Of a DNA stretch of 20,502 bases, positions 13,695 to 20,383 are shown piece by piece. The first letter of the stretch is position 1. Each line of letters starts with the position of its first letter. The stretch is from JBOGXF01 sp050694275 (GTDB lineage Bacteria > Actinomycetota > CADDZG01 > WHSQ01): contig JBOGXF010000161.1 in NCBI GenBank assembly GCA_050694275.1, positions 1 to 20,502 on the forward strand, in the 5' to 3' direction. The notes under the pieces were generated by a model, which was not told where the DNA came from, did no database searches, and saw only the letters and a list, made by a program, of their open reading frames with translations. The translations under genes were made by a program, and so were the position numbers.

Positions 13695-14277
13695 ATGGCC
13701 GAGCTTCTGCTTTTCCACCATGCACAGGGATTGACGGCCGGGTGCCTCTCGTTTGCCGATGAGCTCCGCGCTGCCGGACACCTCGTTCACGCCCCGGATC
13801 TCTACGACGGCAAGACCTTCACCGAGCTCGCCGATGGCGTCGGCTACGTCGAGGAGGTCGGCTTCGACACGATCATCGAGCGCGGCCGACTCGCCGCCGA
13901 CCGATTGCGGAACGAAAATCGTCTATGCAGGCTTCTCGCTCGGGGTCCTGCCGGCGCAGATGCTGACCCAGACAAGGCCCGGTGCGAAGGGGGCATTGCT
14001 GTTCCACAGCTGCGTTCCGACCTCGGAGTTCGGCCGCCCGTGGCCGCAGGGCGTCCCGCTCCAGATCCACATGATGGACGCCGACGAGTGGGCCTTGCCG
14101 CCGAACGAAGACCTCGACGTCGCCCGCCGGCTCGACGAGACGGTAGAGAGCGCGGAGCTGTTCCTGTATCCGGGCGATCGGCACCTGTTCGCCGACAACA
14201 GCCTGCCCGACTACGACGAAAGCGCCGCGACGCTGCTTAAGCAACGCGTGCTCAGCTTCCTCGACAACATCGAGTAG
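13695..14277 (+). pseudogene. Dienelactone hydrolase family gene with a +1 frameshift
   Basis: ATG 13695 opens MAELLLFHHAQGLTAG, then FADELRAAGHLVHAPDLYDGKTFTELADGV, a typical DLH N-terminus. The frame breaks at a run of four A at 13915-13918; deleting one A joins RLRNE to IVYAGFSLGVLPAQ in the next frame, which runs to TAG 14275-14277. The rejoined alpha/beta hydrolase has the nucleophile elbow G-F-S-L-G, the acid in MMDADEW and the histidine in GDRHLF, so the triad Ser-Asp-His is present (Ser instead of the Cys of classical DLH). Length would be about 193 residues. Without the frameshift it would be functional, so a homopolymer sequencing error is as likely as true decay. It is probably cotranscribed with the molybdoenzyme, 27 bp upstream. 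Confidence 0.8.
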
Positions 14278-14383
14278 CTGCGTTGGCTGACCGCCGGAGC
14301 GTGCGGCGTCTGGCAGCTTCCCCGGGCTTATCGACGAGCGGGACGATGTCCGATAGGAGATCGGCATATGACGCCCGATCGGA

Positions 14384-14389
14384 TATCAT
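14384..14389 (+). promoter_or_regulatory. Putative -10 box of a leaderless transcript for the XRE-nucleotidyltransferase pair
   Basis: TATCAT ends 7 nt before ATG 14397, which would place the transcription start at the A of the start codon. No Shine-Dalgarno sequence precedes that ATG and no clear -35 element was seen. Confidence 0.45.
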
Positions 14390-14396
14390 AGAGGGC

Positions 14397-14753
14397 ATGA
14401 GCACGTGGGCCGGGAATCTCATCAGGCTCGCCCGCCGGGAGGCGGGACTGTCCCAGCGCGAGTTGGCGCGGCGCGCCGGGACCTCCCAGGCGACGATCTC
14501 GGCTTACGAGTCGGGACGGAAGTCGCCGACCCTGGACACCCTGGCGCGTATCGTGCGTTCCGCCGGGCTGGATCTTCGCATCCGCCTCGAGCCCCACGAC
14601 GATCACGACGAGGTCATGGCCCACTACGAGGCAAGCCTGCCCACGAAGGTTCGGGCCCGCATCCGCGCCGACCAGCTCGCCGTAATCAATCGCGCCCGCA
14701 GGGAGCGCGGGCTGGCTGCCGTGACTCAGAAAGACCTGGCGGGGCGTGTCTGA
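14397..14753 (+). CDS. XRE-family helix-turn-helix regulator (likely antitoxin of a nucleotidyltransferase pair)
   Basis: 118 residues from ATG 14397. Residues about 7-60 form a canonical XRE/Cro HTH: LIRLARREAGLSQRELARRAGTSQATISAYESGRKSPTLDTLARIV, with the recognition helix SQATISAYE. The C-terminal half (HDEVMAHYEASLPTKVRARIRADQLAVINRARRERG) is helical and charged and could contact the partner. I rejected an upstream in-frame ATG (14283) because it adds a low-quality extension. The stop overlaps the nucleotidyltransferase start by eight bases, so the two are coupled. Expected role: DNA-binding autorepressor and neutraliser of the nucleotidyltransferase. Confidence 0.88.
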   Translation: MSTWAGNLIRLARREAGLSQRELARRAGTSQATISAYESGRKSPTLDTLARIVRSAGLDLRIRLEPHDDHDEVMAHYEASLPTKVRARIRADQLAVINRARRERGLAAVTQKDLAGRV

Positions 14754-15246
14754 CTTTGATCCCCGGCGGATACTGCTGACCCTGCTCGATCACGGCGTGG
14801 ACTTCGTGGTCATCGGCGCCGGCGCGGCGATCCTTCACGGAGTCCCCTTGAAGCCGACGCTCGACATGGACATAACCGCGGCAACGAACAAGAGAAACCT
14901 CGAGCGGCTGGCGGCGGCGCTGCGAGAGCTTGACGCCACGCTGCGCGTCCCCGACCGAACCGAGCGAATCTCGGTGCCACTGGACGAGAGGATGTTGAGA
15001 AACGTCTCCGTTCTCACTCTGAGTACACCCCATGGACCGTTCGATGTCCTCTTCGAGCCTGCGGGCGCTCCCTCTTACGACGATCTGCGTGAGCGCTCGG
15101 TCGAGGTGCCGGCCTATGGCGCAGCCATCCGGGCCGCGGCCGTGGCAGACATCGTCGCGATGAAGCGTGCCGCCGGACGTGAGAAGGATGCTGCTCATTT
15201 GGATGTGCTGATGGAGTTCCTCCGGGAGCAGGAGCGCCGTACTTAA
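14746..15246 (+). CDS. Nucleotidyltransferase, AbiEii/MNT-like toxin candidate
   Basis: 166 residues from GTG 14746. The block VVIGAGAAILHGVPLKPTLDMDI is a nucleotidyltransferase motif: a glycine-rich G-A-G segment, then D40-x-D42 that would bind Mg-NTP. A third acidic candidate is in GPFDVLFEP. The C-terminus VADIVAMKRAAGREKDAAHLDVL is the helical end seen in AbiEii- and DUF6036-type proteins. Members transfer a nucleotide to a target, and in AbiE or MenT systems this blocks growth, for example by acting on tRNA. The coupled XRE gene suggests a toxin-antitoxin or phage-defence module; the target here is unknown. A ribosome binding site is not evident, consistent with coupling. Confidence 0.85.
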   Translation: MSDFDPRRILLTLLDHGVDFVVIGAGAAILHGVPLKPTLDMDITAATNKRNLERLAAALRELDATLRVPDRTERISVPLDERMLRNVSVLTLSTPHGPFDVLFEPAGAPSYDDLRERSVEVPAYGAAIRAAAVADIVAMKRAAGREKDAAHLDVLMEFLREQERRT

Positions 15247-15355
15247 CTCCATCCGGCCCAGGAGAGGCCACGCTGAGTTTTCCACCCGGGGCCTGGTCTC
15301 CGTCGTCGGCTGCGTCCTCGCCGGAGTCAGGCGTTGGGGGCGCTGCGCGGCGACC

Positions 15356-15386
15356 TTGGCGGAGAAGAGCGGGAGCGTCCTACTCT
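15356..15386 (+). promoter_or_regulatory. Putative promoter of the methyltransferase gene, leaderless
   Basis: TTGGCG (15356-15361) and TACTCT (15381-15386) are 19 bp apart, and the -10 box ends 7 nt before ATG 15394, with no Shine-Dalgarno sequence. The -35 match and its spacing are only fair. The rest of the gap 15247-15355 shows nothing I can name. Confidence 0.45.
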
Positions 15387-15393
15387 GGGCGCG

Positions 15394-16059
15394 ATGAACG
15401 CTCTGGAAGCGGTAGCGCCGGACGGTAGCCCCGTTGAGGTGTACCTGCATATTCCTCCGGGCCATGAGCCGGACCTGATCCGCACGGCGGTGCCGAAAGG
15501 AGCCACCATCCTTGAACTCGGATGCGGCGCGGGACGCATAACCCGGCCGCTGGTGGCCCTTGGTTATCGAGTCACCGCGGTGGACAACTCGGCAGAGATG
15601 CTGGCTCACGTGGAGGGCGCCGAGACGGTGCTGGCCGATATCGAAGGTCTCGATCTCGGCCGACGCTTCAAGGCGGTGATCCTCGGGAGCCATCTCATCA
15701 ATGAGAGCGGCGCTGCGAACCGGCGCGCGTTCCTTGAGACATGTCGAAAGCACGTCGAGCAAGAGGGCATGGTTCTGATCGAGAGATACGACCCAAATGT
15801 GGACTGGCGGGAACACGAAAACACTTCATCGGAATTGGGTGACGTCGTTTGCACGCTTCGGGATGTGAGGGTTAAGGGACGCGGGGTCCAAGCGATCATG
15901 GAGTACAAGATCGGAGCTCGGACCTGGAGACAGCCGTTCACCGCTGAATTGCTCACCGATAAAGCCATAGAAACGGAGTTAGCCGGTTGCAATTTGCGGC
16001 ATGAAGGATGGCTCGATGACCGCGGTACCTGGCTCCTTGCTCGACCGCTCAGTGGTTAG
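15394..16059 (+). CDS. Class I SAM-dependent methyltransferase
   Basis: 221 residues from ATG 15394. Motif I is ILELGCGAGRITRPL (about residues 39-53) with the SAM-binding G-x-G-x-G, followed by the strand-2 acid in RVTAVDNSAEMLAHV and by VLADIEGLDLGRRFKAVILGSHLIN, where the catalytic loop would lie. The C-terminal half (MVLIERYDPNVDWRE, YKIGARTWRQPFTAELLTD, GCNLRHEGWLDDRGTWLLARPL) matches the usual beta-strand completion of small-molecule methyltransferases. An in-frame ATG at 15334 gives a Gly/Arg-rich extension and was rejected. The gene stands alone and is convergent with the unknown gene at 16093-16497. Substrate unknown. Confidence 0.9.
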   Translation: MNALEAVAPDGSPVEVYLHIPPGHEPDLIRTAVPKGATILELGCGAGRITRPLVALGYRVTAVDNSAEMLAHVEGAETVLADIEGLDLGRRFKAVILGSHLINESGAANRRAFLETCRKHVEQEGMVLIERYDPNVDWREHENTSSELGDVVCTLRDVRVKGRGVQAIMEYKIGARTWRQPFTAELLTDKAIETELAGCNLRHEGWLDDRGTWLLARPLSG

Positions 16060-16100
16060 CGCCTGCGCGAGATCAATGGGCGGGCCTAAGTCTCAGGCGC
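16059..16100. terminator. Inverted repeat spanning two convergent gene ends
   Basis: GCGCCTG (16059-16065) and CAGGCGC (16094-16100) are exact complements separated by 28 nt. They overlap the ends of the convergent genes at 16059 and 16093, so they might form a shared terminator. The loop is long and there is no T-tract, so this is weak. Confidence 0.25.
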
Positions 16101-16497
16101 GGTTCGCGTCGAGGGCGGCGGCGAATCCCACCGCCATTGCGTCGAGTTGTTCGACAAGCGACCCGCTCCCGGAGATACGCTCGATCATCGCGGCGACTTC
16201 GGACAGATCTGCATCCTCGAGCAGATCGCCCAAAGGATGACCCTCTAGCTCGCACAACAGGCGTTCCGTCTCCCGATCATGTTTGATCCAGATGTCTACG
16301 CATGGGTCGTCGTCGAGCAGGCTTTCGCCCAGCTTCGGATAACGGCGAGCGAACTCCTCCGGGTCTGCCTCGTATACCGCGAACGGTTCGGGGTCATGGA
16401 CGTCGGCGGGCGGCTGCGGGGTCAGGGCGAAGCCCCGCGGACGCAGAACCTCGTCCATGTGGTGCTGAATCAGCCGCTCGAAGTCGCCCCGTGTCAT
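16093..16497 (-). CDS. Acidic hypothetical protein
   Basis: 134 residues from the ATG at 16495-16497 (TRGDFERLIQHHMDEVLRPRG start); an upstream in-frame ATG at 16551 was rejected as it adds an Arg/Ala-rich stretch. The protein is rich in Asp and Glu with blocks PEEFARRYPKLGESLLDD, CVDIWIKHDRETERL and LEDADLSEVAAMIERISGS. No signal peptide or membrane segment is present, so it is probably cytosolic. I do not recognise the family. GAGAAT (reverse complement of 16505-16510) ends 7 nt before the ATG and could be a -10 box for a leaderless message. It is divergent from the PD40 lipoprotein gene and convergent with the methyltransferase. Confidence 0.65.
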   Translation of the reverse strand: MTRGDFERLIQHHMDEVLRPRGFALTPQPPADVHDPEPFAVYEADPEEFARRYPKLGESLLDDDPCVDIWIKHDRETERLLCELEGHPLGDLLEDADLSEVAAMIERISGSGSLVEQLDAMAVGFAAALDANRA

Positions 16498-16630
16498 TGT
16501 TTCGATTCTCGCGTTACTTCTCGCCCGCCGTCCTCCGGCGACGGCTTGCACCTTCGTGAAGTACCGCTCGCTCCGGCGTCAAGGGATTCTCAACGAGAAC
16601 CTAAAGAGAGTCGGGAACGTCCCATTGGAT

Positions 16631-18600
16631 GTGAGAGGGATACGACTGGAAGGCACCGCGCTCGCGCTGATGCTTACGACCGCAGCATGCGGTTCGGCCC
16701 TTTCGGACAGGGATCAATTGGCCGCTGCGGAGAGCCTTCCAGCAGGTCAGCTGCTCCTGGCAACGGGGGGGTCGACGGGGCTGTATTCGGCCGCTGAAGG
16801 AAAGCGGTTTCTGGGAAGCGTCTATCCGTTCGATCTGTCCCCGGACGGCTCTAGTGTCCTTGCGGCACGCTCCGAGCAAGAACCGAGCGGCATCACCAGG
16901 AACACCGAGGTGGTAGCCATCGATACGACCTCTGAAGAGGAGCATGTGATCGTGCGCGCCGGCGCTCGCGAGACCTTGGGCCTGGCCCAGTGGTCGCCCG
17001 ATGGGTCGCGCGTCGCCTATCGGCTCACGACCTACGAGGTGGATCCGTCGGAGATCCATCCTGGCGAGCGGTCCACCGACACGGTGTGCGTGCGGGATAT
17101 TTCCGCTTCCGAGAGTCGCTGCTTCGAGGAACTCCGCGAGGTGCTCGACGTTGACTGGTATCCCGATGGTTCGAGCATGCTGGTCGCAGGGGGGCGGGGA
17201 GACGAGCCCGTCCTTCGTCTCGACGTCGAAACCGGCGCGACAGAGGTCGTGATTCCTCCGGGAGGGGACGAGGCGCTGCGCACCGAGCTCGACCGTCTCG
17301 GCTACGGGCGGCCGAGGCAGTTCGTATTCCCACAGTGGTCGCCATCAGGTCGGTACATAACCACTCTGGTGATGCTCGATGGAGGAAACGAGCTGTACGT
17401 CCCGGCCGTCCTCAGTTCTGCGGGCGAGTTCGTTTCGCTGGCCGAGCCTAGCGGCGAGTTCCCGGACGCGTTCGCCTGGGCTCCTGATCGTGATCTCCTC
17501 GCCTACACGCAAGGCGAGGCTCCGTACCGGATCAGCGAACTCTACGTGCACGATCCGGCAGCCGCGACTAATCGTTTCCTCTCGACTACCGAGGACGAGG
17601 GCCCGATGATCCCGCGCATCGACGGGCTCGCCTGGAGCCCAGATGGTCGCTGGATCGCGTTCAGCCGGCCCAAGGGAGTCCGAGTCGTGGATGTCGAAGG
17701 CGAGCAACCAGCTCGTGAGCTCGATCTTCGTGGGACGGTCGTGGACTGGGCGCCCGAGCACCGCCCCATCCCGACGGCTCCCACTCCCACTCAAAGTGCC
17801 TCGACGAGTTCTGAGGAACCCCCCGAAGAATCAGATGAATACATCGGCTTTCACCCCGAATCGCGGTCTGAGGACGGCATGATCGTGATGCCGCTGACAT
17901 TCGTTGACGGAAGCACAGGGGAAGTTGTGGCTCCTTCCTACCTAGAAATCCAGGACATGTCTGCTGCGATCTACACTGCACGGCGGGCGGATTGGGTGGG
18001 GTGGATCGAACGATCAATTTCAGGTATGGCGACTCTGGTGGTCTGGCTCATGATGGACCTCTGGAGACATATGAGGGATACGACGATAATTCGGTCGAGG
18101 TTTGGAAGGGAACACCTGGCGATTGGGAGTGCCCGAATCTTATCTATGCGTTCAACAACTGGTTCGTCGCGGTGCGAACCTGTCAGGGCCAGCTGTCGCG
18201 AACGGAAAAGGAGAGTTGGGCCCGCTCGCTTGTGGGACGGGTTACAGACGATGGATTCCTTGTGCTATCAGCTACGCCTCCTCTGGTGCTGCAGGAAACC
18301 GGAGGGCACGAAGGCCCCGAATTGATCCTTGGCATGGATCGAGCGAACTGGATCGAGCTTGAACCCGGAAAATGCAATCCCGAAGACGTCCCGGATGAGG
18401 GCGATGTCCGGACGATGGAGGACGGTACGAGGGTTAGCTTTAGCCGCATCGAGGACGGGAACAGCGGCATTGACTACGACTGGTTTGCGACCTGGTGTGA
18501 GGACGGGCTGATGGAGATCCAAGTCAGCTACGCCTACGAAGACTTCGCGATAGCTGCTGCCGAGGACTTTCGAATGAGAGACATCGTCCTCGCTCAGTGA
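16631..18600 (+). CDS. PD40 (TolB-like) beta-propeller lipoprotein with an unknown C-terminal domain; apparent frameshift
   Basis: The start is taken as GTG 16631 because it puts RGIRLEGTALALMLTTAAC at the N-terminus, a short lipoprotein signal with Cys20 as the probable lipidated residue. An in-frame GTG at 16556 would lengthen the n-region by 25 residues. Six PD40/WD-like blades follow, each with (S/Y/A)-P-(D/S)-(G/R) at about residues 70, 122, 177, 237, 284 and 336. A Pro/Ser/Thr/Glu-rich linker spans about 382-403. The C-terminal domain begins with MIVMPLTFVDGSTGEVV. At 17984-18005 (G-rich) the sensible frame changes: GGVDRTINFRYGDSGG continues in the other frame to TGA 18598-18600, with four cysteines in WECPN, RTCQG, GKCNP and TWCED. 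One missing base would explain it. Left uncorrected, the protein is 564 residues with a basic, nonsense-like tail. Likely a cell-surface sensor or scaffold; function unknown. Confidence 0.7.
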
Positions 18601-18776
18601 GCGAATCGGATCCTTACGGACCCACCTCAATCGACGCCCTACGGATGCTTTAGATACCGCCTTCGGTCGATCATCGCTGCGTGCTGCACTTGGTGGCGGA
18701 GAAGGATGGCGCACGCGACCCTTGGGTGGGTGCGGGCCCTCCTTCGCCAGTACCGGGAATGCGCTATTAAGTCGTG

Positions 18777-19502
18777 ATGCCGCCGTTGTCTCCCGCCGAG
18801 TTGGGCCTCGCCGCAGGTGCAATCGCCGTTGGGGGATTGGTACACGGGTCAATCGGCATCGGATTCGTACTTATCGCAGCGCCCGTGGTCGGGCTCATCG
18901 AGCCGCGGGCGCTTCCCGCTTTGTTCGTCCTCCTAGGGTTCCCGATGGAGATCTGGATGGTGATGAGAGAGCGCGCAGCAGTGGATGTCCCAGGCTTTAT
19001 CCAGATGGTCGGTGGCCGGGCCTTAGGGACGTTTGCGGCTTTCTTGGTTCTGATAGTCGTCTCGCGACAGTTGCTTACTGTTCTGATCGGTGGCGCCATC
19101 ATCGTCGCGGCCGTGTTGACCTGGAGGCTGACTGGGTTCAGGTGGGGCACCGGATCGAGAGTCGTCGCGGGAAGCGTCTCGGGCCTAATGGGGACGGTGG
19201 CTGCGGTAGGCGGTCCGGCTCTGGCGCTCGCATATCAGAATCGAGAAGCCTCTGAGTTGAGGGCCACGCTTGCTGCGACCTTCCTAGCGACTGATCTGCT
19301 CGCGGTCGCTGCGCTGGTGGCATCGGACCTTCTCCAGTGGTGGCATGCCCAACTGGCCTTGATGGTGCTTCCGGCTGAGTTGATGGGGGTGGCGCTCAGC
19401 GGTCGACTAATTCGACGGCTCGATGCGGTCGCGGTACGCATGGGTGTCGTATTGATTGCCATTGTCGGTGGCGCTTCCGTCGCATTAAAGGCGATCGTGT
19501 GA
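18777..19502 (+). CDS. TSUP-family permease (TauE/SafE-like anion exporter)
   Basis: About 241 residues with seven to eight hydrophobic helices and the duplicated TauE/SafE architecture. The first half has GLVHGSIGIGFVLIAAPVVGLIEPRALPAL, with the G-x-x-x-G-x-G-x-G(F) and P-R-x-x-P motif. The second half has VVAGSVSGLMGTVAAVGGPALALAYQN. The family exports sulfite, sulfoacetate or related anions, or imports sulfur compounds; the exact substrate is unknown. GTG 18774 and ATG 18777 are adjacent starts; TATTAA (18765-18770) ends 6 nt before ATG 18777, again consistent with a leaderless message, and no ribosome binding site is seen. The gap 18601-18773 has no gene I can support. Confidence 0.88.
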   Translation: MPPLSPAELGLAAGAIAVGGLVHGSIGIGFVLIAAPVVGLIEPRALPALFVLLGFPMEIWMVMRERAAVDVPGFIQMVGGRALGTFAAFLVLIVVSRQLLTVLIGGAIIVAAVLTWRLTGFRWGTGSRVVAGSVSGLMGTVAAVGGPALALAYQNREASELRATLAATFLATDLLAVAALVASDLLQWWHAQLALMVLPAELMGVALSGRLIRRLDAVAVRMGVVLIAIVGGASVALKAIV

Positions 19503-19560
19503 TTGACCGGCGCTCACAGCGCTCCTCACGCGGCGTCCGTTGGCCGTCGTGACTGTAGGG

Positions 19561-19662
19561 CTAGGTATGCCTCGGCCACTCGCCGCTGCGCGTGGCACTC
19601 GGGGCTCTGGCCCACCTGACCCATTTGTCGGCCTGTTGCTCCCAACGACGTTCCTTGGCCAT
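19561..19662 (-). pseudogene. N-terminal remnant of a SAM-dependent methyltransferase
   Basis: The ATG at 19660-19662 on the minus strand opens a 33-residue frame containing WEQQADKWVRWARAP. This resembles the conserved N-terminus of a common actinobacterial methyltransferase group, in which W-E-x-Q-A-x-x-W-V-R-W-A-R-x-P-G-H-D-A-Y-W precedes the SAM-binding domain. After that point the sequence leaves the family and stops at TAG (19561-19563). No motif I (E-x-G-C-G) follows in any frame before the TSUP gene, so most of the gene is gone. Confidence 0.5.
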
Positions 19663-19681
19663 GGCAAGAGAGGACCGGAAC

Positions 19682-20086
19682 TCAGTGCGTCCTGGTTTCC
19701 AGCTTGCGCCGCAAAGGCTCGCCTAGGGGACGGGATCGACCGGTAGAGCCGTCGATGTTCACGTAGGTGTGTGTGCCCGTGCAGACGGTCTCTGACCCGA
19801 CCATAGCTTCGTAAGCAAAGTCGAAGGAGGAGTTGCCGATGCGGGAAACCGACACGGCGATCCCGATCTCGTCGCGGTAGGTGGCTGAGCCCTTCCATTC
19901 GACTACGGCCTTGACCAAGACGGAGTGAAGCAACTCGCTCGCAGCGAGGGGTTCACCGAGATTCTCGATGAATTCGGCGTAGGCTTCGTCGAAGTAAGAG
20001 AGCCAGTTCGCGTTGAAGACCCGTCCCTGCATGTCCACCTCGTTGAAGCGAGTGCGCACGACGTGGCGGAACGGTGCAGGGGGCAT
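19682..20086 (-). CDS. Hotdog-fold acyl-CoA thioesterase (4-hydroxybenzoyl-CoA thioesterase type)
   Basis: 134 residues. The N-terminal block TRFNEVDMQGRVFNANWLSYFDEAY carries the family's active-site pattern, with D18 as the catalytic acid and N25 before the long central hotdog helix. The rest (VEWKGSATYRDEIGIAVSVSRIGNSSFDFAYEA, CTGTHTYVNID) is the beta-sheet that completes the fold. Such enzymes hydrolyse acyl- or aryl-CoA thioesters in the cytosol as dimers or tetramers. TACTGT (reverse complement of 20093-20098) ends 6 nt before the ATG with no ribosome binding site, so translation is probably leaderless. Confidence 0.9.
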   Translation of the reverse strand: MPPAPFRHVVRTRFNEVDMQGRVFNANWLSYFDEAYAEFIENLGEPLAASELLHSVLVKAVVEWKGSATYRDEIGIAVSVSRIGNSSFDFAYEAMVGSETVCTGTHTYVNIDGSTGRSRPLGEPLRRKLETRTH

Positions 20087-20092
20087 GACCAG

Positions 20093-20098
20093 ACAGTA
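20093..20098 (-). promoter_or_regulatory. Putative -10 box of a leaderless thioesterase transcript
   Basis: On the minus strand TACTGT is followed by CTGGTC and then the ATG. It fits the actinobacterial TANNNT -10 pattern with the start codon at the expected first transcribed base. No convincing -35 element was seen. Confidence 0.45.
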
Positions 20099-20277
20099 GC
20101 GGTTAAGTAGCCCTGGGAGGATATCGGTCCTCGATCGGCGACTTCGACTACAGCCAACAGCGCTTTGAGCGAGAAGACAGTAATACGTTGGTTGCGAAGC
20201 GGGCGCTCGGTGGGTTCCCTTTCGCCGACCGTCTCTTGCGATATCAAGTCCTCGTCTTGGCGTAAGGAGGGGAAGGA

Positions 20278-20379
20278 TTGAAAGTCTTCATCGTCTCCGA
20301 CATGGAGGGCGTCGCCGGCATAACCAAGTGGGAGCAGTGCGAGGGCGGCCACAAGATGTACGAGGAGGGTCAGCGGTAG
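20278..20379 (+). pseudogene. M55-family D-aminopeptidase (DppA-like), cut off after 33 codons by an IS21-like element
   Basis: AAGGAGG (20264-20270) lies 7 nt before a TTG start at 20278. The frame reads KVFIVSDMEGVAGITKWEQC and then HKMYEEGQR before TAG 20377-20379. The S-D-M-E-G-(V/I)-A-G block with the Asp and Glu zinc ligands is the unmistakable N-terminus of DppA/M55 metallopeptidases, which hydrolyse D-Ala-D-Ala or other D-dipeptides. The family's next block (a helix continuing from Y-E-E-G-R, then E-V-N-A-A) is missing, because the insertion-sequence end starts at or just after the stop. The gene is inactive at this end unless its remainder lies beyond the element. Confidence 0.8.
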
Positions 20380-20383
20380 GTCT

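Noticed and set aside
14686..15816. Minus-strand open frame of 376 codons opposite the XRE, nucleotidyltransferase and methyltransferase genes
   Set aside because: It runs across three convincing genes and their promoters and has no domain signature.
18639..18845. Minus-strand frame with RHQVQHAAMIDRRRYL, vaguely like a DinB C-terminus
   Set aside because: Too short and histidine spacing alone is weak; the upstream half overlaps the TSUP gene and has no DinB character.
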